A stretch of DNA of 64,000 bases from CAVRAW01 sp963716135. GTDB taxonomy: Bacteria; Planctomycetota; Planctomycetia; Pirellulales; JADZDJ01. Where the stretch lies: assembly GCA_963716135.1 (NCBI GenBank), contig OY970289.1, positions 2,232,001 through 2,296,000 on the forward strand, in the 5' to 3' direction. The position numbers and the translations under genes are program-made. Positions 37,834-46,628 of this stretch are shown here, one piece after another; position 1 is the first letter of the stretch; every line of letters begins with the position of its first letter. Below the pieces are notes generated by a model. That model was not told the DNA's origin, did not search any database, and saw nothing but the letters and a program-made list of their open reading frames with translations.

Positions 37834-38442
37834 CTACTTTTGGCTCTCTTCCGACTTTTGGCTTTCTTGGTTTTGCTTGCCGGGTTCCCGTTTCTGTTCG
37901 ATCAGACGCTTCTTTTCTTCGATTCTGGGATCGGGCGGTTGCGGGGGCCGGACGATGATGCGATCGAGTTTCTTGTCCTTGGCGAAATCGAGCAGCAATT
38001 CCAAATCGCGGTCCTTGTCTTTCACGGTCCAGAGCAGTTTGATTGGACCGCCGACGGTAATCGAAGTGCCGTTGGGCTTGCCGAGCTTTTCGAGGATTTC
38101 GTCGTACGATTGTTTGAAGTTGGCGCCCATGACGGTCGCCTGCCAATTTGCCCAGAAGATGCACGTGGCGACTTTGTTGTCTCGAACGACGTAGCCGTAG
38201 CTGTCGTAATCGAGGCAGACAGCGGGGCTCTTAGTGTCGGGATCCGAAACCGTCATGTCGATCGGCGCCTGAAACGTTTCAAACACTTTGGCCAGCGGCG
38301 CTCCGACGAGCGTATAAACCTCGATGTCTTTCGGCGTCGGTTTCTTGCCGGCGCTAAGTTCGGGGGGAATTGCGGCGGCAGATTGGACCATCAGCCAAAC
38401 GCACGCTGCGGCGCCGAGGGTCGCTAATCTTCGCGGAAGCAT
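37834..38442 (-). CDS. Secreted protein, tandem paralogue A
   Basis: Exported protein of 202 residues; start 38442 chosen because a signal peptide follows (MLPRRLATLGAAACVWLMVQ, cleavage near SAAA). The core reads VYTLVGAPLAKVFETFQAPI, AVCLDYDSYGYVVRDNKVAT, then ILEKLGKPNGTSITVGGP and LLWTVKDKDRDLELLLDF. The last 40 residues are highly charged (EEKKRLIEQKREPGKQNQES). The neighbouring gene encodes the same arrangement, so this is one of two duplicated copies. No named family recognised; LEKLGKP near a strand resembles the SmpA/BLIP-like fold, but weakly. Confidence 0.68.
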   Translation of the reverse strand: MLPRRLATLGAAACVWLMVQSAAAIPPELSAGKKPTPKDIEVYTLVGAPLAKVFETFQAPIDMTVSDPDTKSPAVCLDYDSYGYVVRDNKVATCIFWANWQATVMGANFKQSYDEILEKLGKPNGTSITVGGPIKLLWTVKDKDRDLELLLDFAKDKKLDRIIVRPPQPPDPRIEEKKRLIEQKREPGKQNQESQKSEESQK

Positions 38443-38455
38443 GTTGGGCTCGTTT

Positions 38456-38926
38456 TCAGTCTTTGACAGCGATGACGAACAATTTGCACTTATTGTTTTC
38501 AAAATTGATTTGGAGGTCCTGATCCTGATCTTTGAAATCCCAAAGCATGGTTTGCTTGCCGTCCTTCACTTTGCCTTCCAAGCGCGGCCGGCCGAGTTTC
38601 TTGATGACGTCTTCCGGCGTGTCGCCGATTTTGCAGCCCAGCACCTCGCCGGCATACGGCGCGTAGACGTAGCAGCCGACAACCCCCTTCTGCCGCGTCT
38701 CGAACATGTAGCCGTCGTATTCCAGGCAAACCGTGGGGCGCTTCTTGCCGTCAGTCGATGGAAAGACGCCCGTGGGGTAGCCGCATTTGGCGAAAACGCG
38801 GGCCACGCGGCAACCGTTAAGATCGATGATTTCAGCGCCGGTCGGCGGTGACAGGCCGCTCGATAGCTCGTCAGCGGCGGCTGCGCCCGCCAAGATCAGC
38901 AGAAGCGTGATGATCGCAGATCGCAT
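38456..38926 (-). CDS. Secreted protein, tandem paralogue B
   Basis: Exported protein of 156 residues; start 38926 chosen because of the signal peptide MRSAIITLLLILAGAAAADE. The core parallels the downstream gene block by block: IDLNGCRVARVFAKCGYPTG, VCLEYDGYMFETRQKGVVG, VIKKLGRPRLEGKVKDG and MLWDFKDQDQDLQINFEN. It lacks the charged tail of paralogue A and carries extra Cys residues. The two genes are 13 bases apart on the same strand. Function unknown. Confidence 0.68.
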   Translation of the reverse strand: MRSAIITLLLILAGAAAADELSSGLSPPTGAEIIDLNGCRVARVFAKCGYPTGVFPSTDGKKRPTVCLEYDGYMFETRQKGVVGCYVYAPYAGEVLGCKIGDTPEDVIKKLGRPRLEGKVKDGKQTMLWDFKDQDQDLQINFENNKCKLFVIAVKD

Positions 38927-39151
38927 TACGTGCCCTTGCCCGACACGAGATTTTGGAATTCGCCCGGAACCATTGAGCGACCCAACCATGGTATTGCCAA
39001 TTTGCGGTTCGATCAATTGGAGGATCCGAACATTGCAAGTTCGCGGTTGGGGCTATCGAGACGGTCCGCAATTTTGTTGAATCGCGGTCTGCGACGCGGT
39101 AAACTCAACCGCGTCTTTGGGAGACGCGCGGCACGGACCCCGGATTCCAGC

Positions 39152-39409
39152 GGCTTCCGGCTCCACACGGTTTCCACCGGTCAACTCATGACCATTTCGG
39201 CGCTGGATACCACGGCGCTGGACGTGATCAGCTTCGACCTCGTTCCGGAACGCCAGAGCTACATTCTGGTGGCCACGGGCGGCGTGATCTTGCTATTTCG
39301 AAGCAGGAACAGTCGCGAGATTGGCCTGCGTTGTTGCGCATGGATTGCGCGACGTCTGCCTAAGTTGCTAGCACTGTGCAGACCGCCGCGCGCTGCGTGG
39401 CGCACCTAG
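39152..39409 (+). pseudogene. Remnant of a PEP-CTERM gene 3' end
   Basis: The frame reads GFRLHTVSTGQLMTISALDT then TALDVISFDLVPERQSYILV and ATGGVILLFRSRN. The block ALDxxALDVIxxDLVPEP plus hydrophobic stretch and Arg residues is the usual end of planctomycete PEP-CTERM proteins (often metalloprotease-like). Here PEP has become PER and no upstream coding region is visible in the same or other frames, so it looks like a gene end left after deletion. Confidence 0.45.
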
Positions 39410-39475
39410 ATTTTTTCGCTAAGCCGATTGCAACGCGGGAATTACGCGCTATCATGCTGGGTTTGCATGGCTGCG

Positions 39476-39491
39476 TGGCATTTGAATTGCT
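39476..39491 (+). promoter_or_regulatory. Sigma-54 (-24/-12) promoter of glnA
   Basis: TGGCATTTGAATTGCT: the GG of the -24 element and GC of the -12 element are 12 bases apart as required, and all fixed positions of TGGCAC-N5-TTGCW match except the final C of TGGCAC. It would start transcription near 39503, giving a leader of about 130 bases before the glnA GTG. Confidence 0.75.
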
Positions 39492-39634
39492 TAAACGCGG
39501 GGCTTTCCAATCCGGATGGAGTTCGCCGGGCTCGCCAGGCGTCGCCGCTGTTGGAGGGCGACGCGACGTGACAGGCGCCGGCAGCGATTTCAACTGACTA
39601 TTTCAAATGGACAATTCGCCCGAAGGAGTTTGTC

Positions 39635-41047
39635 GTGAAACCTAAAGAAGTGTTGGCGTTGTGTCGTGAAAAGGACGTCAAAGCGGTGGACTTGCGGTTC
39701 ATGGATTTTCCGGGACTCTGGCAGCACTTCACGGTGCCGGTCAATAAGCTGGACGAGGACGTATTCGAAAACGGGCTGGGCTTCGACGGTTCCAGCATCC
39801 GCGGCTGGCAAGCCATCAACGAGAGCGACATGCTGGTGGTTCCGCAGCCGGAAACCGCGTTTCTCGATCCATTCACCACCATCCCGACTTTATCGATGGT
39901 GTGCAACATCCAAGATCCAATCACGCGGGAAGATTACAGCCGCGATCCGCGGAATGTCGCGCGCAAGGCCGTGAACTACCTGAAAAGCACCGGCATTGCC
40001 GATACATGCTTCATCGGTCCGGAGGCGGAATTTTTCATCTTCGACGACGTGCGGTACGACTTCAATCAGCACGAAGGTTATTACCACGTCGACAGCGTCG
40101 AAGGGGAATGGAATCGGGGGCGCGACGAGAAGCCGAACCTGGGCTACAAAATTCGCTACAAGGAAGGATATTTCCCGGTGCCGCCGGCCGATCAGTTGAT
40201 GAACATCCGCAACGAAATGATGCTCACGATGATCGAATGCGGCATCGACATCGAAGCCCAGCACCATGAAGTGGCCACGGCCGGGCAAAGTGAAATCGAC
40301 ATGCGCTTCCAAGAATTGGTGCGCATGGGGGACCAGGTGATGATCTACAAATACATCATCAAGAACGTGGCCAAGAAGTACAACAAGACCGTCACCTTCA
40401 TGCCCAAGCCGCTGTTTGCCGACAATGGTTCGGGCATGCACACGCACATTTCGCTGTGGAAGGGAAGCACGCCGCTGTTCGCCGGCGGCGGTTATGCAGG
40501 CCTGAGCGAAATGGCGATGCACGGCATCGGCGGTTTGCTGAAGCACGCCCCGTCGATTCTGGCGTTTTCCAATCCGACCACCAACAGCTACAAGCGGTTG
40601 GTGCCGGGATACGAAGCGCCGGTGAATCTGGCCTATTCGCAGCGTAATCGTTCGGCCTCGTGCCGCATTCCGATGTACAGCCCCAGCCCCAAGGCCAAGC
40701 GCGTGGAGTTCCGCTGCCCCGATCCCAGTTGCAATCCGTATCTGGCGTTCGCGGCCATGCTGATGGCGGTGATCGACGGCATTCAGAACAAGGTCAATCC
40801 CGGCCAGCCGCTGGATAAGGATATCTACGATCTGTCGCCGGAAGAATTGGCGGAAGTGCCCAAGACGCCTGGCAGCCTGGAAGAGGCGCTGACGGCGCTG
40901 AAGCACGATCATGCGTTCCTGTTGCGCGGCGACGTGTTCACCAAGGACGTGATCGACACGTGGATTTGGTATAAAATGGAGAAGGAAGTGGACGCCATGC
41001 GTTTGCGTCCGCATCCTTACGAATTCTGCTTGTACTACGACATGTAA
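39635..41047 (+). CDS. glnA: Glutamine synthetase, type I
   Basis: GlnA makes glutamine from glutamate, ammonia and ATP. The start is GTG at 39635 with AAGGAG six bases upstream. Family motifs: GFDGSSIRGWQAINESDM, GPEAEFFIFD, metal-site Glu in EVATAGQSEIDMRF, the ATP region KPLFADNGSGMHTHISLW and VPGYEAPVNLAYSQRNRSAS. Tyr398 in IYDLSPEE is at the adenylylation position, so GlnE-type control is possible. 470 residues is normal for GSI-beta. Upstream lies a sigma-54 promoter and downstream a strong terminator, so it is a single-gene transcript. Confidence 0.97.
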   Translation: MKPKEVLALCREKDVKAVDLRFMDFPGLWQHFTVPVNKLDEDVFENGLGFDGSSIRGWQAINESDMLVVPQPETAFLDPFTTIPTLSMVCNIQDPITREDYSRDPRNVARKAVNYLKSTGIADTCFIGPEAEFFIFDDVRYDFNQHEGYYHVDSVEGEWNRGRDEKPNLGYKIRYKEGYFPVPPADQLMNIRNEMMLTMIECGIDIEAQHHEVATAGQSEIDMRFQELVRMGDQVMIYKYIIKNVAKKYNKTVTFMPKPLFADNGSGMHTHISLWKGSTPLFAGGGYAGLSEMAMHGIGGLLKHAPSILAFSNPTTNSYKRLVPGYEAPVNLAYSQRNRSASCRIPMYSPSPKAKRVEFRCPDPSCNPYLAFAAMLMAVIDGIQNKVNPGQPLDKDIYDLSPEELAEVPKTPGSLEEALTALKHDHAFLLRGDVFTKDVIDTWIWYKMEKEVDAMRLRPHPYEFCLYYDM

Positions 41048-41065
41048 AATAGGCATATCCTGCTC

Positions 41066-41097
41066 AAGCCCACGGGCCGTAACCCGTGGGCTTTTTT
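41066..41097 (+). terminator. Intrinsic terminator of glnA
   Basis: Perfect 11-bp stem AAGCCCACGGG / CCCGTGGGCTT with loop CCGTAA; the T tract runs to 41097. It lies 19 bases after the glnA stop. Confidence 0.95.
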
Positions 41098-41120
41098 CAT
41101 AGACGCTTGCCTGCCATGCC

Positions 41121-42320
41121 ATGTCGCTGAAGAAGAAGATCATACAACTGCCGTTCGTCTCCTCAGCCCAAGCCATCATTCGACGGCGACAGCAGGAGCA
41201 TTTGTGGGCGAGGACGCAGGGCGATTATGAACGGCGCGCCGCCGCGGCTGGAATCCGTGTGTTGGAAGGCATCGAGCTGCAAAATGCGGTGCGCAAGCGG
41301 CTGGCCCGGCGAGGGCATCCACCGTGGCCGAAGCGCAAGGGGGAATTGCACATTTTCCTGGCGTATTACGTGTCGACTTCGGAGTTCATTTTGCCCCAGG
41401 CCTTGGCCCCCTTTGGCAAGGTGACGGCGTTTCAATGGCGGGCGCGAGGGTTCGACGATCGAGCGCCTGATTGGCTCCAGCATCGGCCGGAAATGAATCG
41501 CGCGATGCTTGAGGCATTCGATGCGGCCAACCAAGAGCAGCCGGTGGATGCAGTGGTCGGATATATTTCCGGCGCCAACACGAATCCGGAAACATTAGAA
41601 GAAATGGCCAATCGCGGCGCGGCAATCTTCAATCACAGTTACGACGACACGCTTTCGTTCCCGGGTCCGAAGCTCGGCGGGCAATACACGAGCACGGCGG
41701 CCCTGGCGCCCGTCGTCGATTTGAATCTTACATCCACGCCCAGCTCGCTCATCCGCTATGCGATGCACGATGGATTGGCAATGTTCTTTCCCGAGGCGGC
41801 GCATCCCGATTTTCACAAGCCGTTTGATCTCCCATTCGAGTACGACGTCGGGTTCGTCGGCATTCGATACGGATGGCGCGGGCCGTTTATCGAAAAACTG
41901 CAACGAATGCTGCCGGGGGTGAAGTTCGGGCTATTCGGGCGCGGCTGGCCGGGCGGACAAATCAGCGACGAAGATCTGGCGAAACTGTATTCGCGCAGTC
42001 GCATCAATTTGGGTTTCGCCGGCGTAGGCTTTTCGCGCAAGCTGATGTGCCTGAAGGGGCGGGATTTCGAAGCGCCGATGAGCGGGGGATTGTACCTGAC
42101 GCAAGACAACCCGGATTTGAAGCTCGTCTTCGACGTCGGAAATGAGATCCTCACGTACAAGGATGAAGCAGATTGCGCGAGAATAATCCGGGAAATGCTG
42201 GCCGATCCTCAGCGGGCGGACGCCATCCGCAAGGCGGGGCGAGAGCGTGCCTTGCGCGATCATACGTACGAGGCGCGGTGGACGGCGCCGCTGAAGATTG
42301 CGGGCATCTTGCAAAACTAA
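41121..42320 (+). CDS. CgeB-like glycosyltransferase family protein
   Basis: Protein of 399 residues of the CgeB / Glyco_trans_1_2 type, a GT-B fold group found in spore-coat and surface-polysaccharide loci. Visible blocks are LHIFLAYYVSTSEFILPQAL, VVGYISGANTNPETLEEM, YDVGFVGIRYGWRGPFIEKL and LFGRGWPGGQISDEDLAKLY, then the conserved RDFEAPMSGGLYLTQDNPDL and YKDEADCARIIREML. It has no signal peptide. It stands between glnA and a convergent DUF268 gene. The substrate is unknown; a role with the flippase at 43-45 kb is likely. Confidence 0.8.
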   Translation: MSLKKKIIQLPFVSSAQAIIRRRQQEHLWARTQGDYERRAAAAGIRVLEGIELQNAVRKRLARRGHPPWPKRKGELHIFLAYYVSTSEFILPQALAPFGKVTAFQWRARGFDDRAPDWLQHRPEMNRAMLEAFDAANQEQPVDAVVGYISGANTNPETLEEMANRGAAIFNHSYDDTLSFPGPKLGGQYTSTAALAPVVDLNLTSTPSSLIRYAMHDGLAMFFPEAAHPDFHKPFDLPFEYDVGFVGIRYGWRGPFIEKLQRMLPGVKFGLFGRGWPGGQISDEDLAKLYSRSRINLGFAGVGFSRKLMCLKGRDFEAPMSGGLYLTQDNPDLKLVFDVGNEILTYKDEADCARIIREMLADPQRADAIRKAGRERALRDHTYEARWTAPLKIAGILQN

Positions 42321-42344
42321 TTGATCTTCCGCCGGCGTGCGCGA

Positions 42345-43136
42345 TTAAAGCTTCGTCAACTCAAATATCCCGCAGCCGTAGCTGCAGCTGAAGTTATTCG
42401 AAACCGCGGTTTCATCCAGGGGCACGTTCTCGTGCAGATCGCCCTTGTCGTCGACGTAGGAAAACTGATCGAGTTTGAAATCCTTGAACAAGTCGAGAAG
42501 ATAGTTCACGGAATAAACTCGATGGGCGTTGAATTCGATGCGCTGTGGCCCGATCGGCGTTCCAAAATAGAACTTTCCACCTTGCTTGAGTATCTTCGTG
42601 AAATTCCGATATGCGACCAAATCGCCATCGTAGTTGATAGGGTCGCCGTAGCGGCCCAACCCAAAATGCTCTAGCGCGTGCAGGCACGATAAGGAATCGC
42701 AATAGCCGATCAGTTCAGGTTTTAGTTCAGCCATCAGATCGGCCTGAATGAACTTGACGTTTGGGATTTCACCGAGCAGTGGCCTGATGTCGATGATCTC
42801 CAGCGTTCGATACGAGGCGACGTGTGCCACGAATCCGTCGATTTTGGATCCCACGTCCACGTGTTTGACCGGTTTGTTAATGAAAATTCTGCGCACGACC
42901 AGCAGATCCTGATGGAAGTAGTGGCCTTTGTGCACGCCCGCCTCCAAAAACCGGTCTTCCAGGCACAAGTACGGCGTTCCGAAGCGAAACCGCTCGTTGC
43001 TTCCATGCTGCTGCTTGCGCAGCTTTCGCCGGTCGCGAAAGTAAGGGGGCAAGCCGCGGATTGCCCGCACCGTTTTTAGCGGATCGAATCCAAAGGTGGA
43101 TAGCGATCGATAAATTGCTATCAAGAGTTTTTTCAT
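42345..43136 (-). CDS. DUF268 family protein
   Basis: Protein of 263 residues matching DUF268, a methyltransferase-like family common in polysaccharide loci. The signature is VKHVDVGSKIDGFVAHVASY, then IIDIRPLLGEIPNVKFIQAD, SLSCLHALEHFGLGRYGDPI, LKQGGKFYFGTPIGPQRIEF and NAHRVYSVNYLLDLF. The DVGSK motif replaces the usual methyltransferase GxGxG, so activity is unproven. The start at 43136 (MKKLLIAIYRSL) is the only good choice. It lies 34 bases downstream of the flippase gene on the same strand. Confidence 0.85.
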   Translation of the reverse strand: MKKLLIAIYRSLSTFGFDPLKTVRAIRGLPPYFRDRRKLRKQQHGSNERFRFGTPYLCLEDRFLEAGVHKGHYFHQDLLVVRRIFINKPVKHVDVGSKIDGFVAHVASYRTLEIIDIRPLLGEIPNVKFIQADLMAELKPELIGYCDSLSCLHALEHFGLGRYGDPINYDGDLVAYRNFTKILKQGGKFYFGTPIGPQRIEFNAHRVYSVNYLLDLFKDFKLDQFSYVDDKGDLHENVPLDETAVSNNFSCSYGCGIFELTKL

Positions 43137-43170
43137 AGCGAATATGTTGTGCAGGCGCAGCTGGACAATT

Positions 43171-45051
43171 TCAACGGTCGGGAACCCGGGCGGCGCGGCC
43201 GCCGCGAAGCATGAACATGATCAGCCGCCGGTCGGCAAACCAAGTATAAACCAGGCTAAGGATCACATAGAAACCAGCGTGCCTCGCCAATACGAGCCAC
43301 TCGTGCGGGGGAGCGGGGATGGAGTGGACAACTTCTACGTGGCTCGTCAGCCCGTCCACAAGAACCGGGGAATCGATTTCGCGGAAGACCACGTCCATCG
43401 CCATCAACAAGCCGCCGACTTGCTCCTGCAGCTTAGGAATCGCGGTCACATGGAACCGCGCCGAATCTGCTTGGTGCGAAATGCTAACGCCCGATGCGGG
43501 AGGAAATTGGTTTGTCAATTGCTGCACAACCTGGTCGACGTGTCCTCGCGAAACTGTGAAGGTGCAAGTGAGAGGGCGATTGTGCAAGATCGAAAAAAAC
43601 ATACCGGCTAATATTAAGGGACCAGCCAGCAATTTCACCATGCTGACGATCAACGATCCGATTTCCGCGGCCGTGAAGCGCAAACTGCGGATGTTGATCC
43701 AGGCGAGTGGCAGAAACAGTCCGAAAGTTTGACATAGAAATGCCGCCAACGGTGTTCCCAGAACTCCGATCATTTTCAATAGAGCGATCATCACCACGAT
43801 GCGAACGATCAATTCGCTCCAGGAGACGCGAGTGATCGCGGAAAACCCGGCGCGAGTATACAAAGCCTCGTACGGCACCACGAGCAGCGCGTAACTGATT
43901 CCGGCCATGGCAATCATCACGTTCACCGCGTTGCCGGAGTAAATGGTCGGACCCACCCAGAGCAACATAAAGGCGTGATTGAACGCAATCGCGCCGCCGT
44001 AGCCGATGGCCCCGGTGAACAGAGTCACGCGAAACAGGTCGGAGATGACCTGCTTGTATCTGGGAACATCTCCCTCGCCATGCAAATGGGCAAGCGGCTG
44101 GCTGAGCGACCCGGTGAATCCGCCGGAAAACATGCGAACGGTGTCGTGGGCACGCACCGTCAGCGTGTAGTCGCCGCCCGGCTTCGTGCCGATGAACAAG
44201 CCGATCAGCAAACCGTCCATCGTCACCTTGATTCGGCCGGTGACCTGCGTGAGGAATTGATAGATCGAAAATCCCCATAACCGCCGGACTTGAGGCCAAT
44301 TCCATTCATACCGGAGCTTCAGTCGCACCATGCTAATCCAAAGAAACGTAAGGCCAGTTCCCAGCACCTCGACGCCTGCCCGAATCACCAACCCGATCCC
44401 GATGGAGTACAGGCCCCATCCGCTTCGCAGTAAATAGATTGTTGAAATCAGTGAAATGATTTCTGAAACCAAAACAAAAAAGCCGTATAGAAATGCGCGC
44501 TGCAGGCTTCTCAACAGTCCACCCGTCGAAAAACCAAACAGCTGGATCGCATTTGCCACCGCCACAATGAGAAAGCACAACGAGACGCGATGACCAACTT
44601 CCGGCGGCACGTCAAAAAACAGCGGAATCAGCGGACTGATGGCGGCGGTCACGCAACCCATGAGCAGCGCAATCGCAGCGGCCAAGATCAAACCTGTGCC
44701 AATGAGCTGCTGAAGCTGGATTCGATTTCGGCTTCCATAGGCTGCGGCGACTTGCTGTGAAAGCACGCCCATCAAACCAAGATCGACGTTGGTCAACTGC
44801 ATCAGCACCGCGCCTGTGACTAACCAGGCGTCGAACTCCGTTTGTCCGATGTACCGGAAGTACAGCGGAACCAGGGCAATGTTCCGCACCAATATGAGTG
44901 CCAGCGACGGATAGAAAAAAATCATGCTCCAGATCGCGGCCCTTCGGCGGCTGACTGGCCGCAAAACGGCGTCGTCCTCGGGAAGCGTTCCTGAGGCGCT
45001 GGGCGATGTGCCGGGATCGGGAGGAGGCGGTTCGGTTGGAGGAAGAGACAT
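43171..45051 (-). CDS. Wzx-like polysaccharide flippase
   Basis: Polytopic membrane protein of 626 residues, MATE/MOP superfamily, predicted to flip lipid-linked oligosaccharide across the inner membrane. A Pro-rich N-terminal tail of about 35 residues precedes roughly a dozen hydrophobic segments, for example IWSMIFFYPSLALILVRNIA and VSLCFLIVAVANAIQLFGFS; GGDYTLTVRAHDTVRMFSGG is the conserved central part. The C-terminal region (about 510-600) is a soluble, probably periplasmic stretch, followed by a last membrane segment; this extension is unusual for Wzx. Together with DUF268 it forms a minus-strand polysaccharide pair. Confidence 0.85.
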   Translation of the reverse strand: MSLPPTEPPPPDPGTSPSASGTLPEDDAVLRPVSRRRAAIWSMIFFYPSLALILVRNIALVPLYFRYIGQTEFDAWLVTGAVLMQLTNVDLGLMGVLSQQVAAAYGSRNRIQLQQLIGTGLILAAAIALLMGCVTAAISPLIPLFFDVPPEVGHRVSLCFLIVAVANAIQLFGFSTGGLLRSLQRAFLYGFFVLVSEIISLISTIYLLRSGWGLYSIGIGLVIRAGVEVLGTGLTFLWISMVRLKLRYEWNWPQVRRLWGFSIYQFLTQVTGRIKVTMDGLLIGLFIGTKPGGDYTLTVRAHDTVRMFSGGFTGSLSQPLAHLHGEGDVPRYKQVISDLFRVTLFTGAIGYGGAIAFNHAFMLLWVGPTIYSGNAVNVMIAMAGISYALLVVPYEALYTRAGFSAITRVSWSELIVRIVVMIALLKMIGVLGTPLAAFLCQTFGLFLPLAWINIRSLRFTAAEIGSLIVSMVKLLAGPLILAGMFFSILHNRPLTCTFTVSRGHVDQVVQQLTNQFPPASGVSISHQADSARFHVTAIPKLQEQVGGLLMAMDVVFREIDSPVLVDGLTSHVEVVHSIPAPPHEWLVLARHAGFYVILSLVYTWFADRRLIMFMLRGGRAARVPDR

Positions 45052-45528
45052 GCCGCGTTAACGATTCCCGGGTCCGGCGATTGTCGGGCCAAAGTCTAGC
45101 TTGTGCTGGCGACTTAAACTACGTGACCCGTGCCCAATGCGTGCGACCACGAATGCTCGGCTCGTGGGGCTGGGAGACGCCAAACAAGCTCTAGACCCAG
45201 CATAGTCGGAGACCTCGCCGAGCCATCAGCACGGCGGGAGCTGCGTTTCGGCTGATGCGGGCCACAGCTATCTCGACAATCTATTAGTGGATGTAATTTG
45301 GCCAACAGGACGTAAAAGAACACAAGTCATTTACTGGAAGTGTCTTACGTAAATCGTATGATTTGGTGCCTCGCGAAGAATTCACGCCGCAGCATTGATT
45401 TTCGTTCGTGCTAGCGGCTTGACTCAAGCCGAGAAGGTCATTAACCTACTATGTCCGGTACAAATTTTGATTCGACCTTGTATTCAAAATATTGATCCTC
45501 ATTCGGGACCAATTTGGCCCTCAAGTCT
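45052..45528. other. Divergent gap before the LysR gene
   Basis: About 475 bases without a supported gene. It holds a promoter-like pair at 45419-45447; no repeat or RNA gene was recognised. Confidence 0.5.
45419..45447 (+). promoter_or_regulatory. Possible sigma-70 promoter for the LysR-gltB-gltD group
   Basis: TTGACT (45419-45424), 17-base spacer and TAACCT (45442-45447). Spacing is ideal, the -10 match is moderate. Confidence 0.35.
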
Positions 45529-46572
45529 ATGCATTTGAAGTCGCTTAAGGTGTTTTGCGACGTGGTTTATCGTCGCAGCTTTTCCCGCGCTGCCGAGGAA
45601 AACGGCATTTCGCAATCAGGCGCCAGCCAGGTGATCAATCAACTGGAGCATCGCCTGGGGGTGAAGCTGATCGACCGGTCGAAGCGCCCCTTTTCGCTCA
45701 CTCCCGAGGGCCAAATCTACTACGACGGGTGCCGCAAGCTGGTGGAGCGGTATTTCGCGTTGGAAGAACAGGTGCGCACGCTGCACGACGAGGTGGCGGG
45801 GCGGGTTCGGGTGGCGTCGATCTATTCCGTTGGCCTGCACCACATGAACCGCTGCTTGCAGCAGTTTCTGGGGCAGTATCCGAAGGCGAATGTCCGCTTG
45901 GAATATCTGCATCCGCACAAAGTATACGACGCCGTGGAAAATGATCAGGCCGATTTGGGGCTGGTGAGTTACCCCAAGGCGTCGCGGACCATCAAGGCCA
46001 TCGGCTGGAGGGTGGAACCGATGGTGTTGGTCTGCGCTCCGACTCATCGCTTTGCCAAACAAACGCGGGTATCGCTGGAGGAAGTGGCCGGCGAGCCGAT
46101 TATCGGATTCGATTCGAACCTCACGATCCGCCGCGAGATCGACCGCGCGCTGTACGAGCATCGCAGCGACTTGCGCGTGGTGATGGAGTTTGACAATATC
46201 GAAACCATTAAGCGAGCGATCGAGATCGACGCCGGCGTGGCTTTATTGCCGGAACCGACGGTCGTGCGCGAGGTCGAAGCGGGAACGCTGGTCGCCGTGC
46301 CGTTGTCGACCAACAAGCTCGTTCGGCCATTGGGAATAATTCATCGGCGAGGTAAAGACTTGGGCGTGACGGTGCGGCGCTTCATCGAGATGCTGCGCAG
46401 CGATGCGGTTCCTCGCGCCGCGCAGGCAGCCGGCGGGGATAAGACGACGCTGGCGCATCCGCTGCACGTTTATGGACCCGGAGAAGGCGCGCTGGCGGCC
46501 GAAGAAGGCAACGGCCACAACAGTGCGGGCAAAGAAGTCAAACGAACTGTTCAGCCGACCGCCACAGGCTGA
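45529..46572 (+). CDS. LysR family transcriptional regulator
   Basis: LysR-type regulator of 347 residues. The winged HTH is clear (MHLKSLKVFCDVVYRRSFSR, then AAEENGISQSGASQVINQLE and HRLGVKLIDRSKRPFSLTPE), followed by a periplasmic-binding-like sensor domain (RVRVASIYSVGLHHMNRCLQ; GVALLPEPTVVREVEAG). The start ATG 45529 is preferred to a TTG at 45514 because HTH proteins of this family begin this way. An extra 40-residue polar tail ends in VKRTVQPTATG. It is 57 bases upstream of gltB; in Bacillus the LysR protein GltC activates the glutamate synthase genes, so a similar role is a reasonable inference. Confidence 0.9.
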   Translation: MHLKSLKVFCDVVYRRSFSRAAEENGISQSGASQVINQLEHRLGVKLIDRSKRPFSLTPEGQIYYDGCRKLVERYFALEEQVRTLHDEVAGRVRVASIYSVGLHHMNRCLQQFLGQYPKANVRLEYLHPHKVYDAVENDQADLGLVSYPKASRTIKAIGWRVEPMVLVCAPTHRFAKQTRVSLEEVAGEPIIGFDSNLTIRREIDRALYEHRSDLRVVMEFDNIETIKRAIEIDAGVALLPEPTVVREVEAGTLVAVPLSTNKLVRPLGIIHRRGKDLGVTVRRFIEMLRSDAVPRAAQAAGGDKTTLAHPLHVYGPGEGALAAEEGNGHNSAGKEVKRTVQPTATG

Positions 46573-46628
46573 TCTCCGTTTACGGACAAACAAACTGATT
46601 CCAGCGATTTTCAACCGTTAATTCCGTT

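Larger units (their letters stand above)
38927..39634. other. Long divergent gap before glnA
   Basis: About 700 bases with no intact gene. It holds an 8-bp hairpin GACGCGGT / ACCGCGTC (39093-39115, followed by three T), the remnant of a PEP-CTERM gene (39152-39409) and the sigma-54-type promoter of glnA (39476-39491). Confidence 0.6.

Noticed and set aside
39890..41179. A 429-codon frame antisense to glnA
   Set aside because: It mirrors the codon pattern of the strongly conserved glnA, has no family-like content and no ribosome site.
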